Assembly (NCBI GenBank): GCA_050290865.1
Contig: JBNKIW010000003.1
Coordinates: 1-64,000 of the forward strand
Direction of reading: 5' to 3'
DNA length: 64,000 bases
Source of the DNA: JARRLC01 sp050290865
GTDB taxonomy: Bacteria; Pseudomonadota; Alphaproteobacteria; Rhizobiales; Rhodomicrobiaceae
In this document: positions 17,692 to 27,239 of the stretch, one piece after another
Layout: every line of letters begins with the position of its first letter
How positions within the stretch are numbered: the first letter of the stretch is position 1
Notes under the pieces: generated by a model
The model's database searches: none
Seen by the model: the letters and a program-made list of their open reading frames with translations, nothing else
What the model was told of the DNA's origin: nothing
Program-made: the position numbers and the translations under genes

Positions 17692-18402
17692 TCACCCCCG
17701 CTCGAAGACCAAGAACTGGCATGTGCGGCCGGCGCCTATCGCCTTGGCCTCATAGCGCGTGGCGGGCCAATCCGCGGGACGGGAGGACAGAAGTCCGGGA
17801 CTGGCGGCGAAATCCGTGCGGCCCGCCATGCCCTCAATCACCATCGCTGCATAGCTGGGGATGTCGGTTGCAAAACGCAAGTGTGCGCCGGTCCGCATGA
17901 CGCGGGCGAGGCCGTCGAGCGCCGAAGCGTGGAGAAAGCGGCGTTTGTGGTGGCGTTTTTTGGGCCAGGGGTCGGGGAAAAGCACAAAAACGCGGCCGAC
18001 GCTGGCCTCCGGCAGCCAGTCGATGAGCTGGCGCGCGTCGTCGTCATGAAGGCGGATATTGGCGAGGCCAGCGTCCTCGGTCGCGCGCAGAACGCGTGCC
18101 ACGCCCGTGATGAACGGTTCGCACCCGATGAGGCCGATGTGCGGATTGTGCCGGGCCTGCCACAACAGATGCTCGCCACCGCCGAATCCGACTTCCAGCC
18201 AGACGTCGTCGACAGGAACAGGAAACAGCCGCCTGAGCGGAGCGGGCGGAGGGGCAGTCAAATCCATCCGCAATTCGGGCAGCCGCGTCTTCAACAGACG
18301 GACCGTTGCCTGCGACAGCCCACGTCCGACCCGGCGGCCATGAAGCTGGCGACGAACCGGCGGCAGCGCCGATGCGTCCTCATATGCGCCCGTATCTTGC
18401 AT
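17692..18402 (-). CDS. trmB: tRNA (guanine-N7-)-methyltransferase
   Basis: Makes m7G46 in tRNA from S-adenosylmethionine; 236 aa. The SAM-binding motif appears as VWLEVGFGGGEHLLWQARHNP, and the catalytic region as VFVLFPDPWPKKRHHKRRF, the classic TrmB signature. N-terminal RRVGRGLSQATVRLL resembles the family's YGRRxGRxLsxxQ start. Length is typical. It lies upstream of the rimP operon, separated by about 200 bases and a terminator-like hairpin. Confidence 0.96.
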   Translation of the reverse strand: MQDTGAYEDASALPPVRRQLHGRRVGRGLSQATVRLLKTRLPELRMDLTAPPPAPLRRLFPVPVDDVWLEVGFGGGEHLLWQARHNPHIGLIGCEPFITGVARVLRATEDAGLANIRLHDDDARQLIDWLPEASVGRVFVLFPDPWPKKRHHKRRFLHASALDGLARVMRTGAHLRFATDIPSYAAMVIEGMAGRTDFAASPGLLSSRPADWPATRYEAKAIGAGRTCQFLVFERG

Positions 18403-18538
18403 GCGATCAGGTTCTGACGCAGCGCCGCAGCGCCGTCAACCGCCATCGTGCGAATGCGGGAAGACGGTGCGGATAGCACCGCCCCCCGCCAGTCACCGCG
18501 GCCTTCCCCGCTCGGCCTGCGGCGCAACACCGGTGTGC

Positions 18539-19060
18539 TCAGGCCACCTCGTCTTTCGTCCGGCGCCGGAAGAACCAGACGCCGCCGACCAGCGCCAGAA
18601 CGACGCCGCTACCGGCCAAATATGGCCCGTTCTTGGCCTGCGAGGCGAGCTGCCGGATGCGCGCAGTGCGCGAACTGGCGTAATTGATCAGCGAGTTCCC
18701 GCCAACCGACAGCTCCCACACATCGCTCTTGTCGCCATCGCGAAGGAGCGCGGTAACAGGACCGCGATACAGCATCTCGGCCTGCTGCTCGGTGAGGCGC
18801 TTCTCCGGAACGATGAGCTTGAAGCTGCCACCATCTGCAGCCTTCATCTCGACTTCATATTTCACATTGCGCTTGACGCCACGCTTCTCTTTCCACGTCT
18901 TGGTGATCTTCTGGACCGAACCGGCCACCTGCTTCAATTCCGTGCGTTCGGGAACTTTCCCGTCCCGGCCTTCCATCGCCATGGAAATGCCGACGCCGCC
19001 GGCGATCAGTCCGATGAGCACGAAGCCCAGCGGGGTAAAAATCAACTTCAACAGACCCAT
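18539..19060 (-). CDS. Membrane protein of unknown function with a periplasmic or cytoplasmic beta-rich domain
   Basis: About 173 aa from the ATG at 19060, which has GGGGGA a few bases upstream; the open frame extends 31 codons further without coding character. There is a transmembrane helix at the very N-terminus (LLKLIFTPLGFVLIGLIAGGVGISMAM) and another near the C-terminus (YLAGSGVVLALVGGVWFFRRR). Between them is a soluble domain with alternating hydrophobic residues (VKYEVEMKAADGGSFKLIVPE). The layout suggests an exposed domain between two anchors. I recognise no family and see no catalytic motif. Confidence 0.65.
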   Translation of the reverse strand: MGLLKLIFTPLGFVLIGLIAGGVGISMAMEGRDGKVPERTELKQVAGSVQKITKTWKEKRGVKRNVKYEVEMKAADGGSFKLIVPEKRLTEQQAEMLYRGPVTALLRDGDKSDVWELSVGGNSLINYASSRTARIRQLASQAKNGPYLAGSGVVLALVGGVWFFRRRTKDEVA

Positions 19061-19224
19061 TACATCCCCCATATCTAGTAGGTAACTTGAGCGCATCCCC
19101 CTAAGGAGCAATTTAGGCAGGCATGTGACGATCACTGATTCTCTGTGCCACATCCTGAACAGTCGAGGTCCGGACCGTGGCGAGTCAGCCCACGGATCTC
19201 AACCTCCTGGCATCCGTGCCCCCC

Positions 19225-19836
19225 CTACGCAGCGGCGCTGGGCCGCGCGGCCACCGCGTTATACCAGCGGTCGAGATGCTCCACCCCTTCCGGACGGCTG
19301 AGCTGCGCGGTCTTCATGAAGTCGATGGCGACCAGCGCGGTGATGTCGGCGATCGTGAAAGTACTGCCGGCGATGAATTCGCGCCGCGCGAGTTCGGCGT
19401 CGAAAAGGCGCAGCATGGTATCGACACGCGGCCGGTTGGCCTCCGCCCATTGCGGCACCTGAGGTACCTCGCGTTCGCTCATGGCCGGATGCAGATGACG
19501 AAACACATGCTGGACGGCAAGCATCAGGCCCAGTTCGGCCCGCCGGTGCCACATCTCGATGACCGCCTCCTCCTTGGCGCCGCTGCCGAAAAGACAGGGC
19601 TCCGGCCTGACACGCTCGAAATAGCGGCAGATCGCCATCGTCTCGGAGATGGCGGTGCCGTCGTCGAGAATGAGGACCGGCACCTGGAGCATCGGGTTGA
19701 GGCCGCCGAACTCCGGCGTGCGGTGCTCCATCCCGATCAGATCGACCTGCTCGAAGGGGACTTCGATCCCCTTTTCGGCCAGAAAAATGCGAACCCGGCG
19801 CGGATTGGGCGCGCGTCTCGTTTCGATGATCTTCAT
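19225..19836 (-). CDS. Glutathione S-transferase family protein
   Basis: A 203-aa GST. The N-terminal thioredoxin fold begins MKIIETRRAPNPRRVRIFLA and contains the cis-Pro segment LQVPVLILDDGTAISETMAICRYF, where VPVL and the following Ser-Glu contact glutathione. The helical C-terminal domain has FTIADITALVAIDF, the usual GST N-capping box with Asp. The active-site residue in the first helix is not a clear Ser, Cys or Tyr (RRAPNPRRVR has none in the usual place). The substrate is unknown. It is divergent from the sensor kinase. Confidence 0.88.
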   Translation of the reverse strand: MKIIETRRAPNPRRVRIFLAEKGIEVPFEQVDLIGMEHRTPEFGGLNPMLQVPVLILDDGTAISETMAICRYFERVRPEPCLFGSGAKEEAVIEMWHRRAELGLMLAVQHVFRHLHPAMSEREVPQVPQWAEANRPRVDTMLRLFDAELARREFIAGSTFTIADITALVAIDFMKTAQLSRPEGVEHLDRWYNAVAARPSAAA

Positions 19837-20047
19837 TGTGGGCGTTCCTCGGCCGTGTGTCCGGCAATTTGCAACCGGTTAAACCTATTTGTGCAACCGC
19901 CCACGCGTCATTTCACTTTTTGGCGAGGAAGCTTAAGGAGGAATTTACCTTTTCGGACTTCAATGGGGACATTGGTGCCAAGGTGAGACAGTTGCGTCGC
20001 ATGTCGGAACGGCTGTTCACGATGTTTTTGTCAGTAGGGTAAGTGTT

Positions 20048-21592
<1,545 letters not shown>

Positions 21593-21738
21593 TCCAGGAC
21601 AGGACAGAGCGAGGCATTGACGCAACAGAGGTGCGTCGCAACAACAGCGTGATCCCGAATACTGAAAGACAAGCCTTCCGCCTCATATGCCAATTGCTAT
21701 ATATTCGGGACGATGTCCGTTTGTAAGGTGGGGCGCTT

Positions 21739-22446
21739 GTGGCTGCGTGGGTTGCAATATTTTTCCTGATCATTGCTGCGCTTTTGCTGCTGGTGTCCCA
21801 CGACGCCGGTTCCATTGCGGGGATGTCGAATGATGCCATTGCGCGCACCGCGGCGCTCGTGGCCCTCCTCATCTTCCTCAGTGGCAGTATAGCGCAGTCC
21901 TATCGCGGCAGGGTGCTGGAGGCGGTGAAGCATATCGTCACTTGGTCGGCGATGCTGGTTGCGCTGGTCGGGCTCTACGCCTATCGCGGCGAACTGACCC
22001 TGGTCGCTGACCGGGTCATCGGCGAACTCACGCCGCAAGGGGCACACGTCAATATTTCGGGAAAGCACGGGATCGGCAAAGCCGTCCGCATCAGACGCGG
22101 CTGGTCCGGGCATTTCATTGCGCACACCCTTATCGGCGGCACGAGCATCGACATGATCGTGGACACGGGGGCGTCCACCGTGGTCCTGCGTCATGAAGAT
22201 GCCAGGCGCCTGGGCGTCAATATGAAAGCCCTGCGCTACACCGTGCCCGTGCAGACGGCGAATGGTTCATCCTATGCCGCGCGTGTACGTCTTAGTGACA
22301 TATTTGTCGGCAACGTTGGCCTTCGCAACGTGGAGGCACTCGTTGCGAAGCGAGGAAGTTTGCATCAGAGTCTTCTTGGTATGAGTTTCTTAAGCCGTTT
22401 GCGCTCATATGAGTTTTCAGGGGACTTCCTGGTGCTAAGGGGCTGA
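21739..22446 (+). CDS. Membrane-anchored retropepsin-like aspartic protease (TIGR02281-like), first of a tandem pair
   Basis: A 235-aa protein starting at GTG (21739). Three N-terminal hydrophobic segments (about 3-22, 32-48, 62-80) anchor a soluble domain with the retropepsin motif IVDTGASTVVL (catalytic Asp142) and a second conserved block SLLGMSFLSRLRSYEFSGD. This is the usual layout of the alphaproteobacterial retropepsin-like family, whose substrates are mostly unknown; retropepsins act as dimers. It is followed 57 bases later by a second, related protease. Confidence 0.87.
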   Translation: MAAWVAIFFLIIAALLLLVSHDAGSIAGMSNDAIARTAALVALLIFLSGSIAQSYRGRVLEAVKHIVTWSAMLVALVGLYAYRGELTLVADRVIGELTPQGAHVNISGKHGIGKAVRIRRGWSGHFIAHTLIGGTSIDMIVDTGASTVVLRHEDARRLGVNMKALRYTVPVQTANGSSYAARVRLSDIFVGNVGLRNVEALVAKRGSLHQSLLGMSFLSRLRSYEFSGDFLVLRG

Positions 22447-22502
22447 GGCCGGGGTTTGCCGCGTTCTTCTGGCAAACTTCAAGTATTGAGGAGCAAGCGG
22501 GC

Positions 22503-23186
22503 ATGGCATTCCGTGGCGGGATGCGTCGGGCCCTGAACGGAGTTGTGTTGGGACTCTCGTTCGCCGGTGCAGGGGCAGCAAGTTTCTATTTCTTCGAAGA
22601 TATTTACCGGGCCATCGAGCAGCAGTGGCCGAGGCTCGACCCGAGCCTGGCGCCCGCCGTCCGGGACGAGCCGGAGGTGGTCGCTTCGACGTCGCCGCTG
22701 AAAGGGGCAAGCGATCCGTTTACCGATCCAGCCTACAGCGTCGCGGATCTGCGCTCGTCGCTGACCGGCTTCGACCCCGCCGTGTTGAAGGCGACGCGGC
22801 CGGGCCGCAGGGTGATGCTCGCCGCCAATTCTTACGGGCATTTCATGGTGAAGGCGGAAATCATGGGCGTGAAGGTCGATCTTCTCACCGACACCGGCGC
22901 GACCTATGTGGCGCTGAACTACGAGACGGCGCGGGCGCTGGGATTCAATGACCGGAACATGGATTTTACCAGCCGCTCAACCACGGCCAATGGCATTGCC
23001 CGGGTGGCACCCGTCAATCTCGACTACCTCCGCATCGGCAGCATCATCGTCCGCAACGTAAAGGCGGTAGTCGCGGAACCGGGCAAGATGACGCAAAACC
23101 TGCTGGGCATGAGCTTCATCAGCCGGCTGTCAGGGTTCGAGTTGAGAGGCGGCCGGCTGGAGATGGTGCAGAACACGGCACCGTGA
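22503..23186 (+). CDS. Retropepsin-like aspartic protease, second of a tandem pair
   Basis: A 227-aa paralogue of the preceding gene. It has a single N-terminal hydrophobic helix (VVLGLSFAGAGAASFYFFEDI, about 11-31) instead of three, then a linker and the protease domain with LLTDTGATYVALNYETARALGF (catalytic Asp130) and the matching NLLGMSFISRLSGFELRGGRLEM end. The two proteins align from the DTGA motif to the C-terminus. The difference in membrane anchoring suggests the pair arose by duplication and diverged in location or in partner. A heterodimer is possible because retropepsins need two subunits per active site. Confidence 0.87.
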   Translation: MAFRGGMRRALNGVVLGLSFAGAGAASFYFFEDIYRAIEQQWPRLDPSLAPAVRDEPEVVASTSPLKGASDPFTDPAYSVADLRSSLTGFDPAVLKATRPGRRVMLAANSYGHFMVKAEIMGVKVDLLTDTGATYVALNYETARALGFNDRNMDFTSRSTTANGIARVAPVNLDYLRIGSIIVRNVKAVVAEPGKMTQNLLGMSFISRLSGFELRGGRLEMVQNTAP

Positions 23187-23323
23187 CGAACCGCCCGGTG
23201 CGTTGCCAGAAGGTCGTGGAGAATTTCCTTCCCGTGTCTCACACGATGATGACAACCGGCGCCTGTTCGCACGGCCGCTTTGGCCACGCGAGACCTCCGC
23301 GCCGCGGCGGCGAGGCGCGCTGG

Positions 23324-23403
23324 CTAGTACAGCCCGCGAGCCAAGTTCGTACCCCGTTTGCCGCACGCGCTTATACGAACTTGCTGCGGATAAGCTGTAC
23401 TAG
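23324..23403. repeat. Palindromic element A with CTAG ends
   Basis: An 80-base imperfect palindrome. The outer arms CTAGTACAGC (23324-23333) and GCTGTACTAG (23394-23403) are perfectly complementary, as is the inner pair AAGTTCGTA/TACGAACTT. The centre carries GTTTGCCGCACGCGC, shared with the other copies. CTAG-type termini fit a MITE mobilised by a transposase that duplicates TA, such as the IS630 group; this is inference. Confidence 0.75.
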
Positions 23404-23416
23404 ATTCAATATGTTG

Positions 23417-23492
23417 CTAGTACGCCTGAACCGCGAGAAGTCCTGAAAGCACTCGCGGCAAATGGGTCAGGACTTCTCGCAGAGCGTATTAG
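23417..23492. repeat. Palindromic element B
   Basis: A 76-base imperfect palindrome with CTAGTACGC at 23417-23425 against GCGTATTAG at 23484-23492 (one mismatch) and a perfect 14-base inner pair GCGAGAAGTCCTGA (23433-23446) with its complement (23467-23480). Its right end shares TTAG with the left end of element C, as expected if one element inserted at the edge of another. Confidence 0.75.
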
Positions 23493-23562
23493 TACGCCCC
23501 GCAGAAAATCCTGATGCGCGTGCAGCAAACTGGGTACGAACTTGGCTCGCGGGCTGTACTAA
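23489..23562. repeat. Palindromic element C, a hybrid of two repeat types
   Basis: The left half matches the arm of the element at 9.03 kb, while the right half (23516-23560) is an inverted copy of the left half of element A (43 of 45 bases). The outer ends TTAGTAC and GTACTAA are complementary, but the inner arms are not, so unlike A, B and the 9-kb copy it cannot form the full inner stem. Confidence 0.75.
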
Positions 23563-24209
23563 TGCCGCGTTAAAAGCCGGGTGGTGCGCCGGATGGGGGC
23601 GGTGTTCTCTCCGGCCAGTTCGGCGGCGGCGACGGCGGGCGCCATGGCAGGCACCGGGAACAGACGCCGCGGCGGTTCGAAGGCGCGTGCGGGTGCGGGT
23701 CTGGCTGTGGACCAGAGCGCGTTGAAGGCGAATTGCGCCAGACGGACCGAGCCGGGCGCCTCTTCTTCGAGGATGTCCAGGCCGTTGCGATACTCCTCGG
23801 AGCGGCGAAGCATATCTCCGGTCCAACAGGTGGACGAACCGAGAACGAGCTGCTCATGCGCGTTCAGGAGCGGCGTCTTCTTGATGAAGCGAACGGACTC
23901 GGGCGTGTGTTCGCGCGGGAGAATACCGAGCGCGGTCGCCAGCTCAGCGAGCAACTCGACGGGCGCGAGCTTGGCGAAGATGATCTGGACGGAAACCTGT
24001 TGGCGCTCGACATCCTCTGCATGCTGCGCCAGCGCACGCGCCGCCGCCGCCGCCGGGGAGCGCGCGATCAGCGTGACCGCCCGTTCGCACGTCATGCCGC
24101 CATTCGTCTCAAGGCGTTGAAAATATGAAGTCAATATCGCCGAAAACCTCTCAACGGGCTGCTGCCGTTCGCTCGTTGACCTTTTTTGCAAGGCGGAGAG
24201 AAAACCCAT
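23559..24209 (-). CDS. Conserved-looking protein of unknown function
   Basis: A 216-aa protein with no signal peptide or membrane segment. Helical N-terminal half (about 15-95, rich in Ala/Leu/Glu) is followed by a distinctive motif region SSTCWTGDMLRRSEEYRNGLDIL (about 124-146) in which CWxGDMLRR and RNxLD look conserved in style. The C-terminal 60 residues are Ala/Pro/Arg-rich and probably disordered. I cannot assign a family. Its 3' end lies in the palindromic repeat cluster: the stop codon sits within element C's right end, so the last few residues may come from the repeat. It is downstream of the large membrane protein gene on the same strand. Confidence 0.6.
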   Translation of the reverse strand: MGFLSALQKRSTSERQQPVERFSAILTSYFQRLETNGGMTCERAVTLIARSPAAAAARALAQHAEDVERQQVSVQIIFAKLAPVELLAELATALGILPREHTPESVRFIKKTPLLNAHEQLVLGSSTCWTGDMLRRSEEYRNGLDILEEEAPGSVRLAQFAFNALWSTARPAPARAFEPPRRLFPVPAMAPAVAAAELAGENTAPIRRTTRLLTRH

Positions 24210-24359
24210 GAGGCATCATTCCTGATCTGGCGGGAAGTGGCGGGCGGCAGTGCCGTCTGCTGCGACTGCCGCGTCTTACGGCGGCGTGAAGAGCAAATTA
24301 TGCCGGCAAGGTTAAAGAACGATTGATGCCGTGTGCGAATTGTCGAGACCGGCAAAATC

Positions 24360-26351
24360 TTATGTCGGATCACAGCCCCCGCGATTGAATTTCAGGGTGC
24401 CGTAGAAAGCCTCGCCAGGGTCGAAATCGACGCTTCCATCAGCGGCATGCGTGGTGAAGGAGGGCGCCGACAGCGCCGCATTCCCGTGGATAGCTGCGGC
24501 AATCGCCGGAAAAGGCCGGAATGCGTTCCGGGGGGCAAGGACGGCGTCCGCCTCAGGGGCGTTCCATACTTTAGTCTTCTCGAAGGGCCTCAGAATCCCC
24601 GCCTCCGCTTCCGGCGCCTGCGCGGGGTGCGCGCCGTGGCTTTGATTCGCGCGCTGCCCGGCCCCGTCGCTGCTCCCGACCGTGCTCTCCAGAACCTCCT
24701 CCCAGACCCCAGGCGCGAAAGCGTAGACGCGAAAGCTGTCGGCCTGTGCGTGAAGGCTTGCCTGTCGCTCCAGCTTCCGCCGCACCACATCGTCGCTCAA
24801 GACCCTGCGCTTGCGAAGGGGCGTCACGAGAAGCTGGCCCTGCAGCACCACGAGCGCGCTCGAAATATAACGGGACCGTTCGACCGCACCGCGCGGGACC
24901 GGCGTGTAAACGAACATCTCACCGCGCTGCCGCGCGCGGTCTGCAGCCGCATGGACCCAGGACGGATCGCGTTGCGCACCGAAATCGACGGGGACGGCCG
25001 CGTAATATTTCCCCCTGTGGCCGAACACCACGTCCACGAGCGGTGAGACGACTTCCGCAGCGTTGGGTTGGAAGGCGGGATCGAAATTGCGGGCGAAAAT
25101 GCGGTAGCCGGGGCGCAAAAGCTCTACCAGGCGGCTTTCCGGCACCCTGTCGACACGTATCAGCACGTCGAAGAGACGTCCGACCGGGCGGTTGACGGAG
25201 ACCAGCGAGAGGGAGAAGTTCACGAGCACGGCGATCAGCAGCGGGATATAGTCGCGTTCGTCGAGCCCCCCCACGACGGCGGGTGCCGGGCGCGGGGCGG
25301 GCAGGATCCCCGTCCGCGCCAGAATGGCTTGAGCGTCGGTCATGATGCGGTGCCAGGCGTCGAAGCCGCTCGTGGTCAGACGCCGGAACGCCGCGCTCAC
25401 CGCTGTGGACCCTTCGGCGCTCGCGAGCACCGGGAGATGCAACTCCGGCAGGTTACCGATCGCCCGCACCGCGCCAAGGAGTGCCGTCTGCAGCTGTCGA
25501 TCGGGGCAATGGAAAGCACGGCCACGCGCTTCGGAGAACATGGTCTGTGCCGCACGCTCACGGAGCGTATCGCGGAGCCGCAGGAGCTGTGGATCCCTGC
25601 GCAGAGCGTCATAGCGTTCAGCAATGGGCCCAAGCCGGTGTTCGAGGCCGGGGAGTTTTTTTCCGCGTGCCCCGGTTGCGGCAAGAGCCGCCGTCGTGGC
25701 CGGGGCACCGCCCGCCATCTCGCGCAGCCCGGCTCCGAGGAGGGCGAGTTCGGCGTCCATTTTTGCTACGTGCCGCCCGACATGGGCTCTGGCGGACCGG
25801 AAGCGCCGCGCGTCGCTCTCACGCAGGCGCTGCCGCGGCCCTTTTCCGCCGCGCCCGCCCCCGCAGGTACCGCCGCTCTTGCGTTCCTTCACTGCCCTGG
25901 CCGCCGAAATCGACTCGAGCGTGGTGAAGGCCGTCAGCAACTGGTCCAGGCGGCGCGCTCCGAGTTGCTGAATCTGCCAGACATCGTGCGACTGCGCCGC
26001 GGCGGCGGACACCGTCACACGGTCCCCTTCGAGATGCTTCCAGTAGAAGGCGAAGCCGAAGCCGACCCCCGCCGTGAGCAACAAGGCGTAGCCGAGAAAC
26101 AAGAGTGGCCGCAGCCACCAGCGCAGGGAACGCGAGAACAGCGCGTCCAACACGCAGACGATCATCAGTTGCAGCATGAGGGCGGCGAACGCCACGGCCG
26201 CGCGCGCGTCCGCCCCGCCGTCGCCGCCGGAAGACGCCGCGATGAGCTCCATCAGCCCGGCATAGATGGAAAGCCAGGACAGCACGCTCAGCCCCGCGAG
26301 AAGCGCCAACGTGCTCCACGAAACGTCTGCTCGTCCTGCCGAAAATGGCAT
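24360..26351 (-). CDS. Large membrane protein of unknown function
   Basis: A 663-aa protein. Three N-terminal transmembrane helices (about 13-36, 48-68, 82-104) precede a long soluble, helical, Arg/Ala-rich part (about 110-365) with a Gly/Lys-rich low-complexity patch (KSGGTCGGGRGGKGPRQR, about 158-175). A fourth helix follows at about 368-388 (YIPLLIAVLVNFSLSLVSV). The C-terminal part has an ordered-looking domain (FDVLIRVDRVPESRLVELLRPGYRIFARNFDP onward, about 393-560) and a less ordered tail. No catalytic motif or known family is apparent to me. Codon use is like the surroundings, so recent transfer is not indicated. The next gene on the strand is also unknown. Confidence 0.65.
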   Translation of the reverse strand: MPFSAGRADVSWSTLALLAGLSVLSWLSIYAGLMELIAASSGGDGGADARAAVAFAALMLQLMIVCVLDALFSRSLRWWLRPLLFLGYALLLTAGVGFGFAFYWKHLEGDRVTVSAAAAQSHDVWQIQQLGARRLDQLLTAFTTLESISAARAVKERKSGGTCGGGRGGKGPRQRLRESDARRFRSARAHVGRHVAKMDAELALLGAGLREMAGGAPATTAALAATGARGKKLPGLEHRLGPIAERYDALRRDPQLLRLRDTLRERAAQTMFSEARGRAFHCPDRQLQTALLGAVRAIGNLPELHLPVLASAEGSTAVSAAFRRLTTSGFDAWHRIMTDAQAILARTGILPAPRPAPAVVGGLDERDYIPLLIAVLVNFSLSLVSVNRPVGRLFDVLIRVDRVPESRLVELLRPGYRIFARNFDPAFQPNAAEVVSPLVDVVFGHRGKYYAAVPVDFGAQRDPSWVHAAADRARQRGEMFVYTPVPRGAVERSRYISSALVVLQGQLLVTPLRKRRVLSDDVVRRKLERQASLHAQADSFRVYAFAPGVWEEVLESTVGSSDGAGQRANQSHGAHPAQAPEAEAGILRPFEKTKVWNAPEADAVLAPRNAFRPFPAIAAAIHGNAALSAPSFTTHAADGSVDFDPGEAFYGTLKFNRGGCDPT

Positions 26352-26468
26352 CGCCCCGACTCCTTGACACGCCGTACACCTGCCGGAGCATCGCTCGCGG
26401 GGCGCGGAAGCAGGGCAATTTTAAGACAAAATTCAGAACTTCGAATAAGGGAGAACCCTTATCAGGTC

Positions 26469-27107
26469 TCACGCGGCCTCGCCGCCCAGGAGCCGCGTGG
26501 CGAGGACGAAGTCTTCCGGCGTGTTGATGTTGAAAAACGGATCGCCCGTGGCTGCGGCGGGGAAGTTCACTACGACATGCGGATAGCACTCGACCCAGTG
26601 CTGCACCTTGCGCCCGCCGCCCTCCAGATATGCGGCGAGATCGCTCTCCAGCGCCATATCCCAGAGCCCGAGCACGGGATGGGACCGTCCGCCCGACGCC
26701 GCAACGGCGATCGCCGCCCCTGCCCCGCTCGCGGCCCGTTGCAGGACTGCGACATAATCTCCCGGCAGAAACGGCGTATCGCAGGCGGCGGTGGCAATCC
26801 ATCGCGCCGCCGGGCAATGCTCCTTTGCCCAGCGCATGCCGGTCAGGATCCCCGCAAGCGGTCCGGCGTAGTCACCGTAAATGTCCGCCGCGAGGGCCAC
26901 GCCAAACGGTGCAAAATCGTCTTCGGGACCATTGGTATTCACGACCAGTGCCGCCGTTTGAGGCCGCAGCCGCTCGATGATGTGCGCGATCATCGGCCGG
27001 CCCGCGAGATGCAGAAGAGCCTTGTCGCCGCCGCCCATGCGCCGCGACGCCCCGCCCGCCAGTATGACCCCCGCGACATCGATGCCCGCCTGGCCGCTTT
27101 GGCACAT
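26469..27107 (-). CDS. mobA: Molybdenum cofactor guanylyltransferase
   Basis: Transfers GMP from GTP to molybdopterin to make the MGD form of the cofactor; 212 aa. The nucleotide-binding start GVILAGGASRRMGGGDKALL is the MobA signature, followed by PMIAHIIERLRPQ and the metal-binding ATAACDTPFLPGDYV. The C-terminal PFFNINTPEDFVLA is also typical (NxNTPED). Length is normal. No mobB lies beside it. It is divergent from mrp, with a 130-base shared upstream region. Confidence 0.94.
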   Translation of the reverse strand: MCQSGQAGIDVAGVILAGGASRRMGGGDKALLHLAGRPMIAHIIERLRPQTAALVVNTNGPEDDFAPFGVALAADIYGDYAGPLAGILTGMRWAKEHCPAARWIATAACDTPFLPGDYVAVLQRAASGAGAAIAVAASGGRSHPVLGLWDMALESDLAAYLEGGGRKVQHWVECYPHVVVNFPAAATGDPFFNINTPEDFVLATRLLGGEAA

Positions 27108-27239
27108 GCCGTTCCTTGCCCTATATATCGCTTGCAGTCAGGACTTCATCCTGGCACTCAACCACACAATCGTTCCAATTTGCCAGCGCATCCTTTCCCG
27201 AAGAGATGCGCGAGCGTCCACCAAACGCCGAGGAGCATT

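Noticed and set aside
25068..27239. Over 700 codons of open frame upstream of and in frame with mrp
   Set aside because: It runs antisense through the membrane-protein and mobA genes, and only the part from 27240 has the Mrp domains and a ribosome-binding site.
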